Assembly: GCA_963422415.1 (NCBI GenBank)
Contig: OY729430.1
Span: 992,001-1,056,000 of the forward strand
From: Bin34 sp963422415
Lineage (GTDB): Bacteria; Chloroflexota; Anaerolineae; Caldilineales; Caldilineaceae
Reading direction: 5' to 3'
Length of the DNA stretch: 64,000 nucleotides
A model generated the notes under the pieces. That model searched no databases. It had not been told where the DNA came from and saw nothing but the letters and a program-made list of their open reading frames with translations. Positions 37,624-45,383 of the stretch are shown here, piece by piece; positions within the stretch are counted from its first letter, which is position 1, and the number at the start of each line of letters is the position of its first letter. The translations under genes and the position numbers were made by a program.

Positions 37624-37743
37624 TGCACAAAGGCCAATCCTACCGGCCTGAACGGGTTGCTGGAGCGTTTGCGGGCAGGCCGCTTCGTCATTCCCGACTT
37701 TCAGCGCGAGTGCGAGCGGCAATCACCGACAAAGCGGGGCGGA
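37624..37743 (+). pseudogene. Fragment of a DUF262 (GmrS-type) N terminus
   Basis: One frame reads LNGLLERLRAGRFVIPDFQR, a close match to the DUF262 opening whose IPDFQR motif belongs to the ParB-like nucleotide-hydrolysing part of GmrSD type IV restriction enzymes. A stop follows about 20 codons later in unrelated sequence and the catalytic remainder is absent. No start codon with a Shine-Dalgarno precedes it. It appears to be a relic of a mobile defence gene beside the tRNA-Val gene. Confidence 0.5.
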
Positions 37744-37989
37744 ACGGGGAATTACCCTCGGTGATCGCAATGGCAAGCGGCATCCTCGTGGGGTTTTCTG
37801 CCAATGCATTCCCGATTTCCACCGGATTGGCCTCTGTCCCACACGCCGGCGGCATTGCCGATCAGGGCCAGTGGATGCCGTGAGACAGTCCATCCTGAAG
37901 GTGAATCTTGACTTCATGGCGTACTCTCCGTTTTTGTGGGCCCCAAAGCGGGACCGGGTGGCCCGTGCTATACTGGACTCCCGACGTGC

Positions 37990-38063
37990 GGGGGATTAGC
38001 TCAGATGGCTAGAGCGCTACCTTGACATGGTAGAGGTCGCTGGTTCAAGTCCAGTATCTCCCA
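37990..38063 (+). tRNA. tRNA-Val (GAC)
   Basis: Acceptor GGGGGAT/ATCTCCC (one G.U pair), D-arm GCTC/GAGC, anticodon stem CTACC/GGTAG with loop TTGACAT (anticodon GAC), T-arm GCTGG-TTCAAGT-CCAGT, discriminator A. CCA is not encoded. The DUF262 relic lies about 250 nt upstream of its 5' end. Confidence 0.94.
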
Positions 38064-38365
38064 CTCAAGCCGCACAAAGTTGAGGGCTTTCGCGCTGCGT
38101 TCGGATTGACAGAGATTTCCGTCTGGAGTGTCCGTGACTTGCAGGGTGTTGTTATATCTGTTGGCGTGTAAAAGTTCTCCAATGGGCCGCTTGGAGGTTC
38201 CTTGCCGTGGCCTCAATGTCAAGGAATATCGCGTCGTTCCCTCTTGCCTTTGCTAGACTGGTGGCAACAAGTGTCGAGCCGCCGCGGCGGCCCGGTTTTG
38301 GCCGTCGGGTGCGTTCAGCGGAAACCCGTGCTTTCTTGGGAAGGCGATCACGGTCTCAATACGCA
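38064..38365. other. Spacer between tRNA-Val and the T-box leader
   Basis: No gene seen. It should contain the thrS promoter; I could not find a convincing -35/-10 pair. Confidence 0.4.
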
Positions 38366-38606
38366 GATCGGGTCGAGTAGACGGACCCGAGCAGGTCAGA
38401 GAGCCAGGTCCTAGGCTGCAAGACCGGCCCTGCTCTCCGTTGAACACCCCCCGAGAGTGGATGCGTCAACGCCCTGTTGCCAGTAGCGTGTCCCGGTGGA
38501 CTCGCCGTTATCGAGGTGGAACGCGAGTGGCATCGGCTGTCCGATGCAATGCGGGTGGAACCGCGGAGCCATGCTTCGTCCTGTGGGATGAGGACATGGC
38601 TTTTTT
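38366..38606 (+). promoter_or_regulatory. T-box riboswitch (Thr) controlling thrS
   Basis: The conserved T-box GCGGGTGGAACCGCGG (38551-38566) is unmistakable. Upstream is a Stem I-like segment: GTCGAGTAGA (K-turn type), CAGAGAGCCAGG with GGCTGCAAGACCGG (distal loop elements), and GAACACCCCC, in which ACC is a Thr codon at the expected specifier position. A GCATCGG/CCGATGC hairpin precedes the T-box. The terminator pairs AGCCATG and GTCCT with AGGAC and CATGGCT, then six T. Uncharged tRNA-Thr should stabilise the antiterminator and allow thrS transcription. Stem I boundaries are approximate. Confidence 0.9.
38567..38606 (+). terminator. Intrinsic terminator of the T-box leader
   Basis: AGCCATG...GTCCT pairs with AGGACATGGCT, leaving a 4-nt bulge (CTTC) on the 5' side, and is followed by TTTTTT. 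Its 5' strand begins directly after the T-box sequence, so terminator and antiterminator are mutually exclusive in the usual way. Confidence 0.85.
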
Positions 38607-38642
38607 GATTCTGGGAGCTGCAGGGCAGCGGGAGGCTATCGA

Positions 38643-40472
38643 GTGGACAACCAATCGAAACGCAGTTCGGAAGACAGGCTGTACAGGCTGTGGCACAGCT
38701 GCGCCCATGTCATGGCGCAGGCCGTGCTGGAGATATACCCGGACGCCAAGCTGGCCATTGGCCCGCCCATTCAGGACGGCTTCTACTACGACTTTGATCT
38801 GGGACAGGACGCGGAAGGCAAGATCCTGACGTTTCTGCCGGAGGATCTGGCCAGAATTGAACAGGGCATGCGCCGCATCATCGGCGGTCGGCACCCCTTT
38901 GTCTACCAGGAAGTGTCCGCTGCGGAAGCCAAGGCGCGGTTTGCTCGCCAGCCGTACAAGCTGGAGCTGATTGCCGGGCTGGAAGCCGGCGAGGTGGACG
39001 AATATGGGGTGGAGGTGGAAGAGGCGCCCGTGATTAGCACCTACACGCAGGACACTTTCGAGGATCTGTGCCGCGGCCCGCACGTGGAGCACACCGGCCA
39101 GATTCCCGTGGAGGGGTTGAAGCTGATGAGCGTGGCTGGCGCCTACTGGCGGGGAGACGAGCAGCGCCCCATGCTGCAGCGGATCTACGGTACGGCCTGG
39201 CCGAATCGCAAGGGCCTGAAAAAGCATCTGCAGATGCTGGAGGAAGCCAAGAAGCGGGACCACCGACGACTGGGTCAGGAACTGGAGATTTTTCTCTTCG
39301 ATGAGGAGGTGGGACCGGGACTGCCGCTGTGGCAGCCCAACGGCACCAAGATCATCGAGGAGCTGGAAAGACTGGCCCATGAAACCGAGGTGGCGGCCGG
39401 GTACCAGCATGTGCGGACTCCCCACATCACCAAGGAAAATCTTTTTCTGCGCAGCGGTCATCTGCCCTACTACGCGGATGACATGTTCCCGCCCATGGAG
39501 ATGGACGGCGCCCGGTATTACATCAAGCCCATGAACTGCCCCATGCATCACAAGATCTTTGCGGGGCGTTCGCGCAGCTACCGGGAGCTGCCCCTGCGCC
39601 TGTCCGAATATGGCACCTGCTATCGCTACGAGAAGAGCGGCGAACTGTTTGGACTGATGCGCGTGCGTTCCATGCAAATGAACGACGCTCACATCTACTG
39701 CAGCGAAGCGCAGTTCGAGGCGGAATTCCTGGGGGTTGTCGATCTCTATCGGCAGTATTTCGAGATCTTTGGCATTGAGCAGTATCAGATGCGGCTCAGC
39801 ACCCATCATCCCAAGGGCCTGGGCAGTAAGTATGTGGACAATGCCCAGCTCTGGATCCGGACCGAGGAGATGGTGCGCTCCGCGCTGCGCAACGGTCATG
39901 TGCCCTTCGTGGAGACCCGGGACGAGGCAGCCTTCTATGGCCCCAAGATTGATGTGCAGATCTGGAGTGCCATTGGTCGGGAATTCACGTTGGCCACCAA
40001 TCAGGTGGATTTTGCGCAGCCGCCTCGCTTCGATCTGAGTTTCACCAATGCAGAGGGGCATCCGGAGACTCCACTGTGCATCCATCGGGCTCCTCTGGGC
40101 ACTCACGAACGTATGATTGGCTTCCTGATCGAGCACTTTGGCGGCAATTTCCCGGCGTGGCTGGCCCCGGAGCAGGTGCGGATCATTCCCATTACGGACG
40201 CCCACAGAGAATCGAGCGAGAATCTGGCCCAGGCCTGCCGGGACCTACGAATAAGGGCTGTGGTGGATGCCTCGGCGCAACGGATGAACGCCAAGATCCG
40301 CCAGGCCCAGTTGCACAAGGTACCCTACATGGTGGTGATTGGAGATCGGGAGCAGGCCGACGACACCGTGGCCCTGCGCCTGCGCTCGGGTCCACGGCGA
40401 CAGGGAGTGCCGCGTCAGGAATTTCTGCGCCAGGTGCAGGATTGCATTGTCCAGCGTGCCTTGGATCTGTAA
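38643..40472 (+). CDS. thrS: Threonyl-tRNA synthetase lacking the TGS domain
   Basis: Charges tRNA-Thr. 609 residues from a GTG start preceded by GGGAGG. The protein opens directly in the editing domain (LWHSCAHVMAQAV, the HxxxH motif; later CRGPHVEH), so the N-terminal TGS domain of about 60 residues found in most ThrRS is missing. The class II catalytic core follows with the zinc Cys in MNCPMHHKIF and motif 2 RYEKSGELFGLMRVRSMQMN, where the usual FTQDDAH is MQMNDAH. Motif 3 reads IHRAPLGTHERMIGFLIEH. The anticodon-binding domain ends the protein. Transcription is governed by the upstream T-box. Confidence 0.95.
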   Translation: MDNQSKRSSEDRLYRLWHSCAHVMAQAVLEIYPDAKLAIGPPIQDGFYYDFDLGQDAEGKILTFLPEDLARIEQGMRRIIGGRHPFVYQEVSAAEAKARFARQPYKLELIAGLEAGEVDEYGVEVEEAPVISTYTQDTFEDLCRGPHVEHTGQIPVEGLKLMSVAGAYWRGDEQRPMLQRIYGTAWPNRKGLKKHLQMLEEAKKRDHRRLGQELEIFLFDEEVGPGLPLWQPNGTKIIEELERLAHETEVAAGYQHVRTPHITKENLFLRSGHLPYYADDMFPPMEMDGARYYIKPMNCPMHHKIFAGRSRSYRELPLRLSEYGTCYRYEKSGELFGLMRVRSMQMNDAHIYCSEAQFEAEFLGVVDLYRQYFEIFGIEQYQMRLSTHHPKGLGSKYVDNAQLWIRTEEMVRSALRNGHVPFVETRDEAAFYGPKIDVQIWSAIGREFTLATNQVDFAQPPRFDLSFTNAEGHPETPLCIHRAPLGTHERMIGFLIEHFGGNFPAWLAPEQVRIIPITDAHRESSENLAQACRDLRIRAVVDASAQRMNAKIRQAQLHKVPYMVVIGDREQADDTVALRLRSGPRRQGVPRQEFLRQVQDCIVQRALDL

Positions 40473-40623
40473 TGCAGGTCTGGCATGGGCCTGGAGGGGG
40501 AGGTGGAACTTCGGACTGGGAATTGATTACTTTGAGGAGGAAATGATAGACTTGCCTTCCCGACAATGAGGGTGGTCGCACATCGGTCGCGACTGGAGTT
40601 TTGCAATTCAGGGGTGTTGAGCC

Positions 40624-41217
40624 ATAAGAAAAGGCCGACGAAGAAATCAAAGAAGCCCCCAGATTGTCGTTCCCGAAGTTCGTGTCAACGAGCAGATCGT
40701 GGTTCGGGAAGTGCGGGTGATTGGTAGTGATGGCGAACAGAAAGGGGTCATGCCTCTTGAGAACGCGCGTGCCATGGCCCGTCAGGAGAATTTGGATCTG
40801 GTCGAGGTGTCGCGATCTGCCAAGCCCCCTGTGTGTCGCGTCATGGACCACGGGAAGTACATGTTTGAGCGTCAAAAGCGTGAGAAGGACAAGCGGAAGT
40901 CACAGGTGCGCACGGGGGTGAAGGAAATTCGCCTCAGTCCGCGCACCGGGGACCATGACGTGGGGATCGCCTTGGGCAAGATCCGCAAGTTCATTGCCGA
41001 CGGATCCAAGGTAAAGGTACGGGTGCGTTTTCGCGGCCGTGAACGCTTCAATCCGGCTGTGGGCTTGGATTTGTTGCGCCGCATTGCCGGGGAAGCTACG
41101 GAATTCTCCCAAATCGATGCCGAGCCCATGCCGGAAGGCAACACCATTATCATGACGCTGAGTCCGACGTCCATGAAGAAAAGCCCTCCCAGGGCGGTCA
41201 CCACCGTCAGAGGTTGA
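40624..41217 (+). CDS. infC: Translation initiation factor IF-3, probable AUA start
   Basis: Binds the 30S subunit and checks the start codon. The conserved N-terminal segment EVRVNEQIVVREVRVIGSDG continues upstream of the first conventional codon (GTG at 40699) back to an in-frame TGA at 40618. Within this part there is no ATG, GTG or TTG. ATA at 40624 has AGGGGTG nine bases upstream and gives a 197-residue IF-3; ATT at 40663 is an alternative. Non-canonical infC starts (AUU, AUA, AUC) are known and let IF-3 repress its own translation. The C-terminal domain (KVKVRVRFRGRE) is intact. First gene of infC-rpmI-rplT. Confidence 0.9.
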   Translation: MRKGRRRNQRSPQIVVPEVRVNEQIVVREVRVIGSDGEQKGVMPLENARAMARQENLDLVEVSRSAKPPVCRVMDHGKYMFERQKREKDKRKSQVRTGVKEIRLSPRTGDHDVGIALGKIRKFIADGSKVKVRVRFRGRERFNPAVGLDLLRRIAGEATEFSQIDAEPMPEGNTIIMTLSPTSMKKSPPRAVTTVRG

Positions 41218-41221
41218 TTGC

Positions 41222-41431
41222 ATGCCCAAGATGAAGACCCACAAGGGTGCCGCGGCTCGCTTCCGCATCACCCGGAATGGCAAGGTGATACGCCGCACGC
41301 AAGGTGGCGGTCATCTGCGCCGCAACAAGCACTCGCGCATGCGCCGGATCTATCGCAGGAATGTGGTGGGCGAGGTGACCAGCATGCGCAAGATGGTGAA
41401 GCAAGTGGCCGGTGTAGTGGATGCCAGCTAA
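41222..41431 (+). CDS. rpmI: Ribosomal protein L35
   Basis: 69 residues, MPKMKTHKGAAARFRITRNG, a basic protein with full family length. It starts four bases after infC, with AGAGGT in the infC end as Shine-Dalgarno, so it is translationally linked to infC. A structural protein of the 50S subunit. Confidence 0.96.
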   Translation: MPKMKTHKGAAARFRITRNGKVIRRTQGGGHLRRNKHSRMRRIYRRNVVGEVTSMRKMVKQVAGVVDAS

Positions 41432-41477
41432 GTCTGACGTCCCAATCTCCCATCGCTAACATTGGCAGAGGAAAGCA

Positions 41478-41834
41478 ATGCCCCGATCAAGACCCAAGGT
41501 CTATGCCCGCCGCCGTCACAAGAAGGTGCTCAAATCCACCAAGGGCCAGTTTGGTGGTCGGTCCCGGCTTTTTCGCACTGCGAACGAGGCGCGGTTGCAC
41601 GCGCTGCACTATGCATATCGGGACCGCCGGACCCGCAAGCGGGAGATGCGCAAGCTCTGGGTGATGCGCATCAACGCCGCGGCCCGGAACAATGGTTTGA
41701 GCTACAGCCGCTTCATGCACGGCTTGTCGCTGGCAGAGGTGGACGTGGACCGCAAGGTCTTGGCGGACATTGCGGTGCAGGACGGTCCGGCCTTTGCGCA
41801 ATTGGTGGAAGTGGCCCGCGCCCAGTTGGTCTGA
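41478..41834 (+). CDS. rplT: Ribosomal protein L20
   Basis: 118 residues: MPRSRPKVYARRRHKKVLKS, then GQFGGRSRLFRTANEA and LWVMRINAAARNNGLSYSRF. Needed for early 50S assembly; in many bacteria it also represses its own operon by binding leader RNA, for which no structure was identified here. AGAGGAAAGCA precedes the ATG. Last gene of the infC-rpmI-rplT operon. Confidence 0.97.
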   Translation: MPRSRPKVYARRRHKKVLKSTKGQFGGRSRLFRTANEARLHALHYAYRDRRTRKREMRKLWVMRINAAARNNGLSYSRFMHGLSLAEVDVDRKVLADIAVQDGPAFAQLVEVARAQLV

Positions 41835-41870
41835 TTCTGCCCAAGTCTCTACCTGACATACCACATATGC

Positions 41871-41901
41871 AAGCGGGAGCGTGGCCACGCTCCCGCTTTT
41901 T
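41871..41901 (+). terminator. Intrinsic terminator of infC-rpmI-rplT
   Basis: GCGGGAGCGTGG and its exact reverse complement form a 12-bp GC-rich stem immediately followed by TTTTT. It lies 36 nt after the rplT stop. Confidence 0.95.
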
Positions 41902-42239
41902 GCTTTTTGTGCTTGGAGCAGGCAAGTCTCGCTCGCGGGCCCTGCCCTCCAGAGAGTTCGTGTCACTTCCCCTACATCAGATCGGGGCTGGTCCACGAGG
42001 CGCCTGTACCGTGTGAATCCATGGCTCAGCGCCAAATCGTCTGGTGGAGGGGCTTGTGTCCGCTGTCGGATTCCGACGAACGTCCTGGGGAACGCTCGGT
42101 GGCGAGATTGATCACCGAGTGTCTACCTCCTCGGACGCCAGCGCTGGCGGCGGAGACGCGATCTGCCCGTTGACCGTGTCTTGCTTCCAGTGCACGTTAC
42201 GGACAAGGCAAGGCTATTGAGAAGTCGGGTCAAAGGCCT
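41902..42239. other. Stretch between rplT terminator and permease remnant
   Basis: No start, Shine-Dalgarno or recognisable protein. Probably further decayed sequence of the importer whose last part is seen next, but this cannot be shown from the sequence alone. Confidence 0.35.
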
Positions 42240-42519
42240 GCCGGTTGTCAGGCCCAATCCTTTCTGTTATCCGTTGCGCATTCTATGGCAAATCATGCTG
42301 CCGCTGATCAGACCGGCTCTGACCACACTGGCCATCGTGGTCTTCACAGGTACCTGGAACAGTTTTCTCTTCCTCTCGTCAAGACAAATACAGGTCCTTA
42401 GGCATTACAATGTTGCAGGGTCAATGCAGCCAAGGCAGCGTAGCGGTAGCGGTCATCATGGTTGGCCTTTCTCCTGCTGCAGCGACGCATGATCGAAAGC
42501 ATCGGGTTCACTGGAGGCA
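42240..42519 (+). pseudogene. C-terminal remnant of a MalG-type sugar ABC permease
   Basis: LRILWQIMLPLIRPALTTLA with VVFTGTWNSFLF is the post-EAA-loop and fifth-helix signature of MalG/UgpE permeases. After 42400 the frame is lost; scraps of the C terminus reappear in two other frames (VAVAVIMVGL, then AFLLLQRRMIESIGFTGG, matching the usual FLLLQRxFIEGIxxTG ending). At least two frameshifts, and the N-terminal two thirds are missing. Its last segment runs in frame into the next gene. Confidence 0.7.
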
Positions 42520-44918
42520 TAATAGCCGCGCAATTGACCATCCAGAACGCAAGATATCAGGTGACGGTACATCAGGAGGACGATCGAGCGTGGCTGCAGA
42601 TCGGCGTCAAGGTCGGTCCGGCCTGGGAGACGGTGGTGGTTACGGGAGCTTGGGACGCCACCACCATCTGGAATCCGGATCGGATTCTGAAATGTGAAGA
42701 TCCGGACGTGGCCTTCCGGGATCCAGCTGATTCGGAATTCACGATGGAGGTGGCCACCTATCGGTGGGCAGAGCGGCAGGGTTCGCAACTGGCGCTGCAA
42801 GGAACGTTTGGCTCCCACGCCCTGACGACCTATGTTTCGGTGACGCCGCACCAGGGTGTCAGGTTTGTCACCCAGCTGGAGCTCACGACAGAGACGCAAC
42901 TGGCTCGTTGTTTCAACCACTTGTACTTCGCCCCGCAGGGCAAGTTGGCCCGCTCCTGCGATCCCTTGGATTTCGCCTGGCTGCCCGGATTGCACAAGAA
43001 GGCCAGCCATGTCTGTGCGGATCACTTCTTCCGCGCCCCCTTGGTCGTGGTGGTGGCCCGAGGCCGCTACGCGGCCCTGATACCGGATCTGGACATTTTC
43101 AGTGTGACCCGGGACCTGCCCCATGCATTGGACCTGCGGGTGACCGACACCTTGCTGGAAGGACCGCGTCTCTCCTATGGCCTGTGCGCCAGCGAAGTCG
43201 ATGGACATGTGTACTTCGATCACCGACCCGCTGCGGCTCCGACGCTGCCCGCCGGGGAACTCATGTATGCCTTCAATCTGCATGTGGGGCGCTGTGCCGC
43301 GCCGGCGGAAGTGACTCGGCATCTGAGCGCCGCTCTGTGGCAGCAGTACGGACGGCCCCTCATGGCGGCTCCGCAGCCGCAGGTCTTGCCTTTTGCGGTG
43401 TACGGCGATCGGTACACCTTTCGACATGAACTGCCTGCCAGTGTGCGCTATGCGCAGGTGGCCGGCGACGAAGGAGCCGGCATCGAGAACAAGAGGCGGC
43501 ACGGGGCCAACTTCCACGCCTGGGAAAACGACATGCACGTGGGATATGGCCTCCGGCATTACGGGCAGCGACGGAACAGTCCGACATTGCGGCGCATTGC
43601 GGACGGGATACTGCATCTGATGCGCGCCGCGCCGCGCCGGCAGGGGGCCTTTCCCTGCATCTACAACTTTGACGAGGCCCAATATGAGGGCACGCTTTTC
43701 TGGACGGCGCGCAGTGTGGATGCGCGGCATGGGTATGACACTGGGGCCATGTCCGTCACCATGTGGTGGCTTTTGAAATGGATTGACGACTTTCCCGAAC
43801 TGGATGCGCCGGCCCTACTGAATCTGGCGGCGGAGTATTGTACGCTGCTGATGGATCTGCAGCTGATCTCCGGGGCCATACCTACCTATCTGCAATCGGA
43901 TCTTGCATCGGCGGCACAGCTCAAGGAAAGTGCCACGACGGCCATCAGCGGCGCCGTGCTGGCTCAGTGCGCCTTTCTGCTCAAGCAGCCGGAGTATACG
44001 CGGGCGGCGATCCGGGCCGGTCACTATATCGAGAATCAGGTTCTGCCCGGCTTGCGCTTCAACGATTTTGAAACCTTCTACTCCTGCAGTCCCAAACCGC
44101 TGCATGCCATGGATTACTGGTCGGGGATTTGTCCCCACAACAATCTGTCTATGCAATGGGCCTGCGACATGTATCTGGCCCTGTACCGTCGCACCAAGGA
44201 GATCACCTGGTTGGAATCCGGAGAATTCCTGCTCAGTGTGCTGTCGCTGTATCAGCAGGTCTGGAATCCCAGTCATCTGCCAGGACACCTGTTTGGGGGG
44301 TTCGGCGTGATGAACACCGATGGGGAATGGAATGACGGTCGTCAAGCCCGCTTCTCCACCACCTATGCGGATTACTACGCCGTGACCGGCGAGCCGGAAT
44401 ACATGGAACGCGCCATAGCCGCCTGTCGGTCGTCCTTTGCCTTGATGGACATTGCCGAAAATCACGCCAATCACATCAACAGCGTGGAAATGCCGCATCT
44501 GGGTGCAGGGCAAGGATATGCCCCTGAGAACATCCATCACCGAGGGCGAGACACCGGCTATGGCTGGAGCGGCATGAATTGGAGCTCCGCCGGCGGTCTG
44601 GCCGCCAGCGCCTATCTGGAACGCCGCTGGGGCGCCGTCTATCTGGATGTGGCTGCGCGGCAGGCCTTTGCCATAGATGGCGTGACGGTCCAGGTTGCAA
44701 CCTGGACCGAGGATGCAGTCAGTCTGAACATCGCGTCGGCATTGCGCGACTTGCCGCTGCCCTATCGGGAGGCCCGGGAGATCACCTTGCGGGCAGGAGG
44801 ATGGGAACGACTGGATCGGGACCCAGCAGATCTGAACCTGACTCTCAATGGGGAGGGGCCCTTCGCATGGACTCCGGAGCTGCAGGAGGATGGGCTGCGC
44901 TGTCAATTGCCGGCGTAG
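42489..44918 (+). CDS. Putative six-hairpin ((alpha/alpha)6) glycosidase-like protein
   Basis: About 809 residues from ATG 42489; the true start is uncertain. The first 10-15 codons derive from the permease remnant, and protein-like sequence of its own begins near LTIQNARYQVTVHQED. The N-terminal half is beta-rich; the second half shows helix-pair repeats with aromatic/acidic loops (GYDTGAMSVTMWWLLKWIDD, FYSCSPKPLHAMDYWSG, GGFGVMNTDGEWNDGRQARF, YADYYAVTGEPEYMERA), the look of (alpha/alpha)6 barrel glycosidases or lyases. No signal peptide, so it is cytoplasmic. I cannot assign a GH family. Context suggests breakdown of imported oligosaccharides. Confidence 0.7.
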   Translation: MIESIGFTGGIIAAQLTIQNARYQVTVHQEDDRAWLQIGVKVGPAWETVVVTGAWDATTIWNPDRILKCEDPDVAFRDPADSEFTMEVATYRWAERQGSQLALQGTFGSHALTTYVSVTPHQGVRFVTQLELTTETQLARCFNHLYFAPQGKLARSCDPLDFAWLPGLHKKASHVCADHFFRAPLVVVVARGRYAALIPDLDIFSVTRDLPHALDLRVTDTLLEGPRLSYGLCASEVDGHVYFDHRPAAAPTLPAGELMYAFNLHVGRCAAPAEVTRHLSAALWQQYGRPLMAAPQPQVLPFAVYGDRYTFRHELPASVRYAQVAGDEGAGIENKRRHGANFHAWENDMHVGYGLRHYGQRRNSPTLRRIADGILHLMRAAPRRQGAFPCIYNFDEAQYEGTLFWTARSVDARHGYDTGAMSVTMWWLLKWIDDFPELDAPALLNLAAEYCTLLMDLQLISGAIPTYLQSDLASAAQLKESATTAISGAVLAQCAFLLKQPEYTRAAIRAGHYIENQVLPGLRFNDFETFYSCSPKPLHAMDYWSGICPHNNLSMQWACDMYLALYRRTKEITWLESGEFLLSVLSLYQQVWNPSHLPGHLFGGFGVMNTDGEWNDGRQARFSTTYADYYAVTGEPEYMERAIAACRSSFALMDIAENHANHINSVEMPHLGAGQGYAPENIHHRGRDTGYGWSGMNWSSAGGLAASAYLERRWGAVYLDVAARQAFAIDGVTVQVATWTEDAVSLNIASALRDLPLPYREAREITLRAGGWERLDRDPADLNLTLNGEGPFAWTPELQEDGLRCQLPA

Positions 44919-45383
44919 AGTCGAGAGGCAGTTTCTGGCCATATGGGATCAATCCATGACACGTCGCCGACTGTGAAACACAAGACAGGGGCAACCGCCC
45001 AGATCCAGGACGGTGCACGGGAGGCGCGCGGTCGGTCTGCCCACCACATTCTTCTCATGCCGAGAGATACGGGCAGAGCCTGTAGGGGCGTGGTCATTCC
45101 TATCACTAGGAGACCCATGCTGATTCACTATTGGCAGAGCCTATAGGGGCGTGGTCATTCCTGCATCGCAGCGGCTCGACATGGCGCGGCCCCGTGTTTG
45201 AATCCTCCTGCACCGCCAAGAGGGAGGAGTGTACGGTGGGTTCCGAAACCGCCGTGAGGGACCGCCTACTGTGCGGGGGCAGGCAGAGCACATCACGCGC
45301 GCTTTCGATCTCGCCGGATCGGGCAATGAAGTGGATTTCGGATTTCAGGTGCAGGTTCAGAGGGACAGTGACTGCAAGGCGGA
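44919..45383. other. Intergenic region with a direct repeat
   Basis: Contains the two 30-bp direct repeats listed separately. A tRNA-like end (GTTTGAATCC...CACCGCCA near 45195-45218) was seen but it does not fold. No gene otherwise. Confidence 0.4.
45072..45162. repeat. Pair of 30-bp direct repeats
   Basis: GGCAGAGCCT(G/A)TAGGGGCG followed by TGGTCATTCCT occurs at 45072-45101 and 45133-45162 with one mismatch and a 61-bp period. The core TGTAGGGGC occurs again near 36085. This may be a small dispersed repeat or the scar of an excised element. Confidence 0.7.

Noticed and set aside
38508..40205. 565-codon minus-strand frame opposite thrS
   Set aside because: Antisense to thrS and the T-box; no family features.
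42456..43730. 424-codon minus-strand frame opposite the glycosidase-like gene
   Set aside because: Antisense translation with low-complexity composition; the plus strand gives a coherent long protein.
45192..45218. tRNA-like 3' end (GTTTGAATCC ... CACCGCCA)
   Set aside because: The T-stem does not pair and no acceptor, D-arm or anticodon arm could be built around it.
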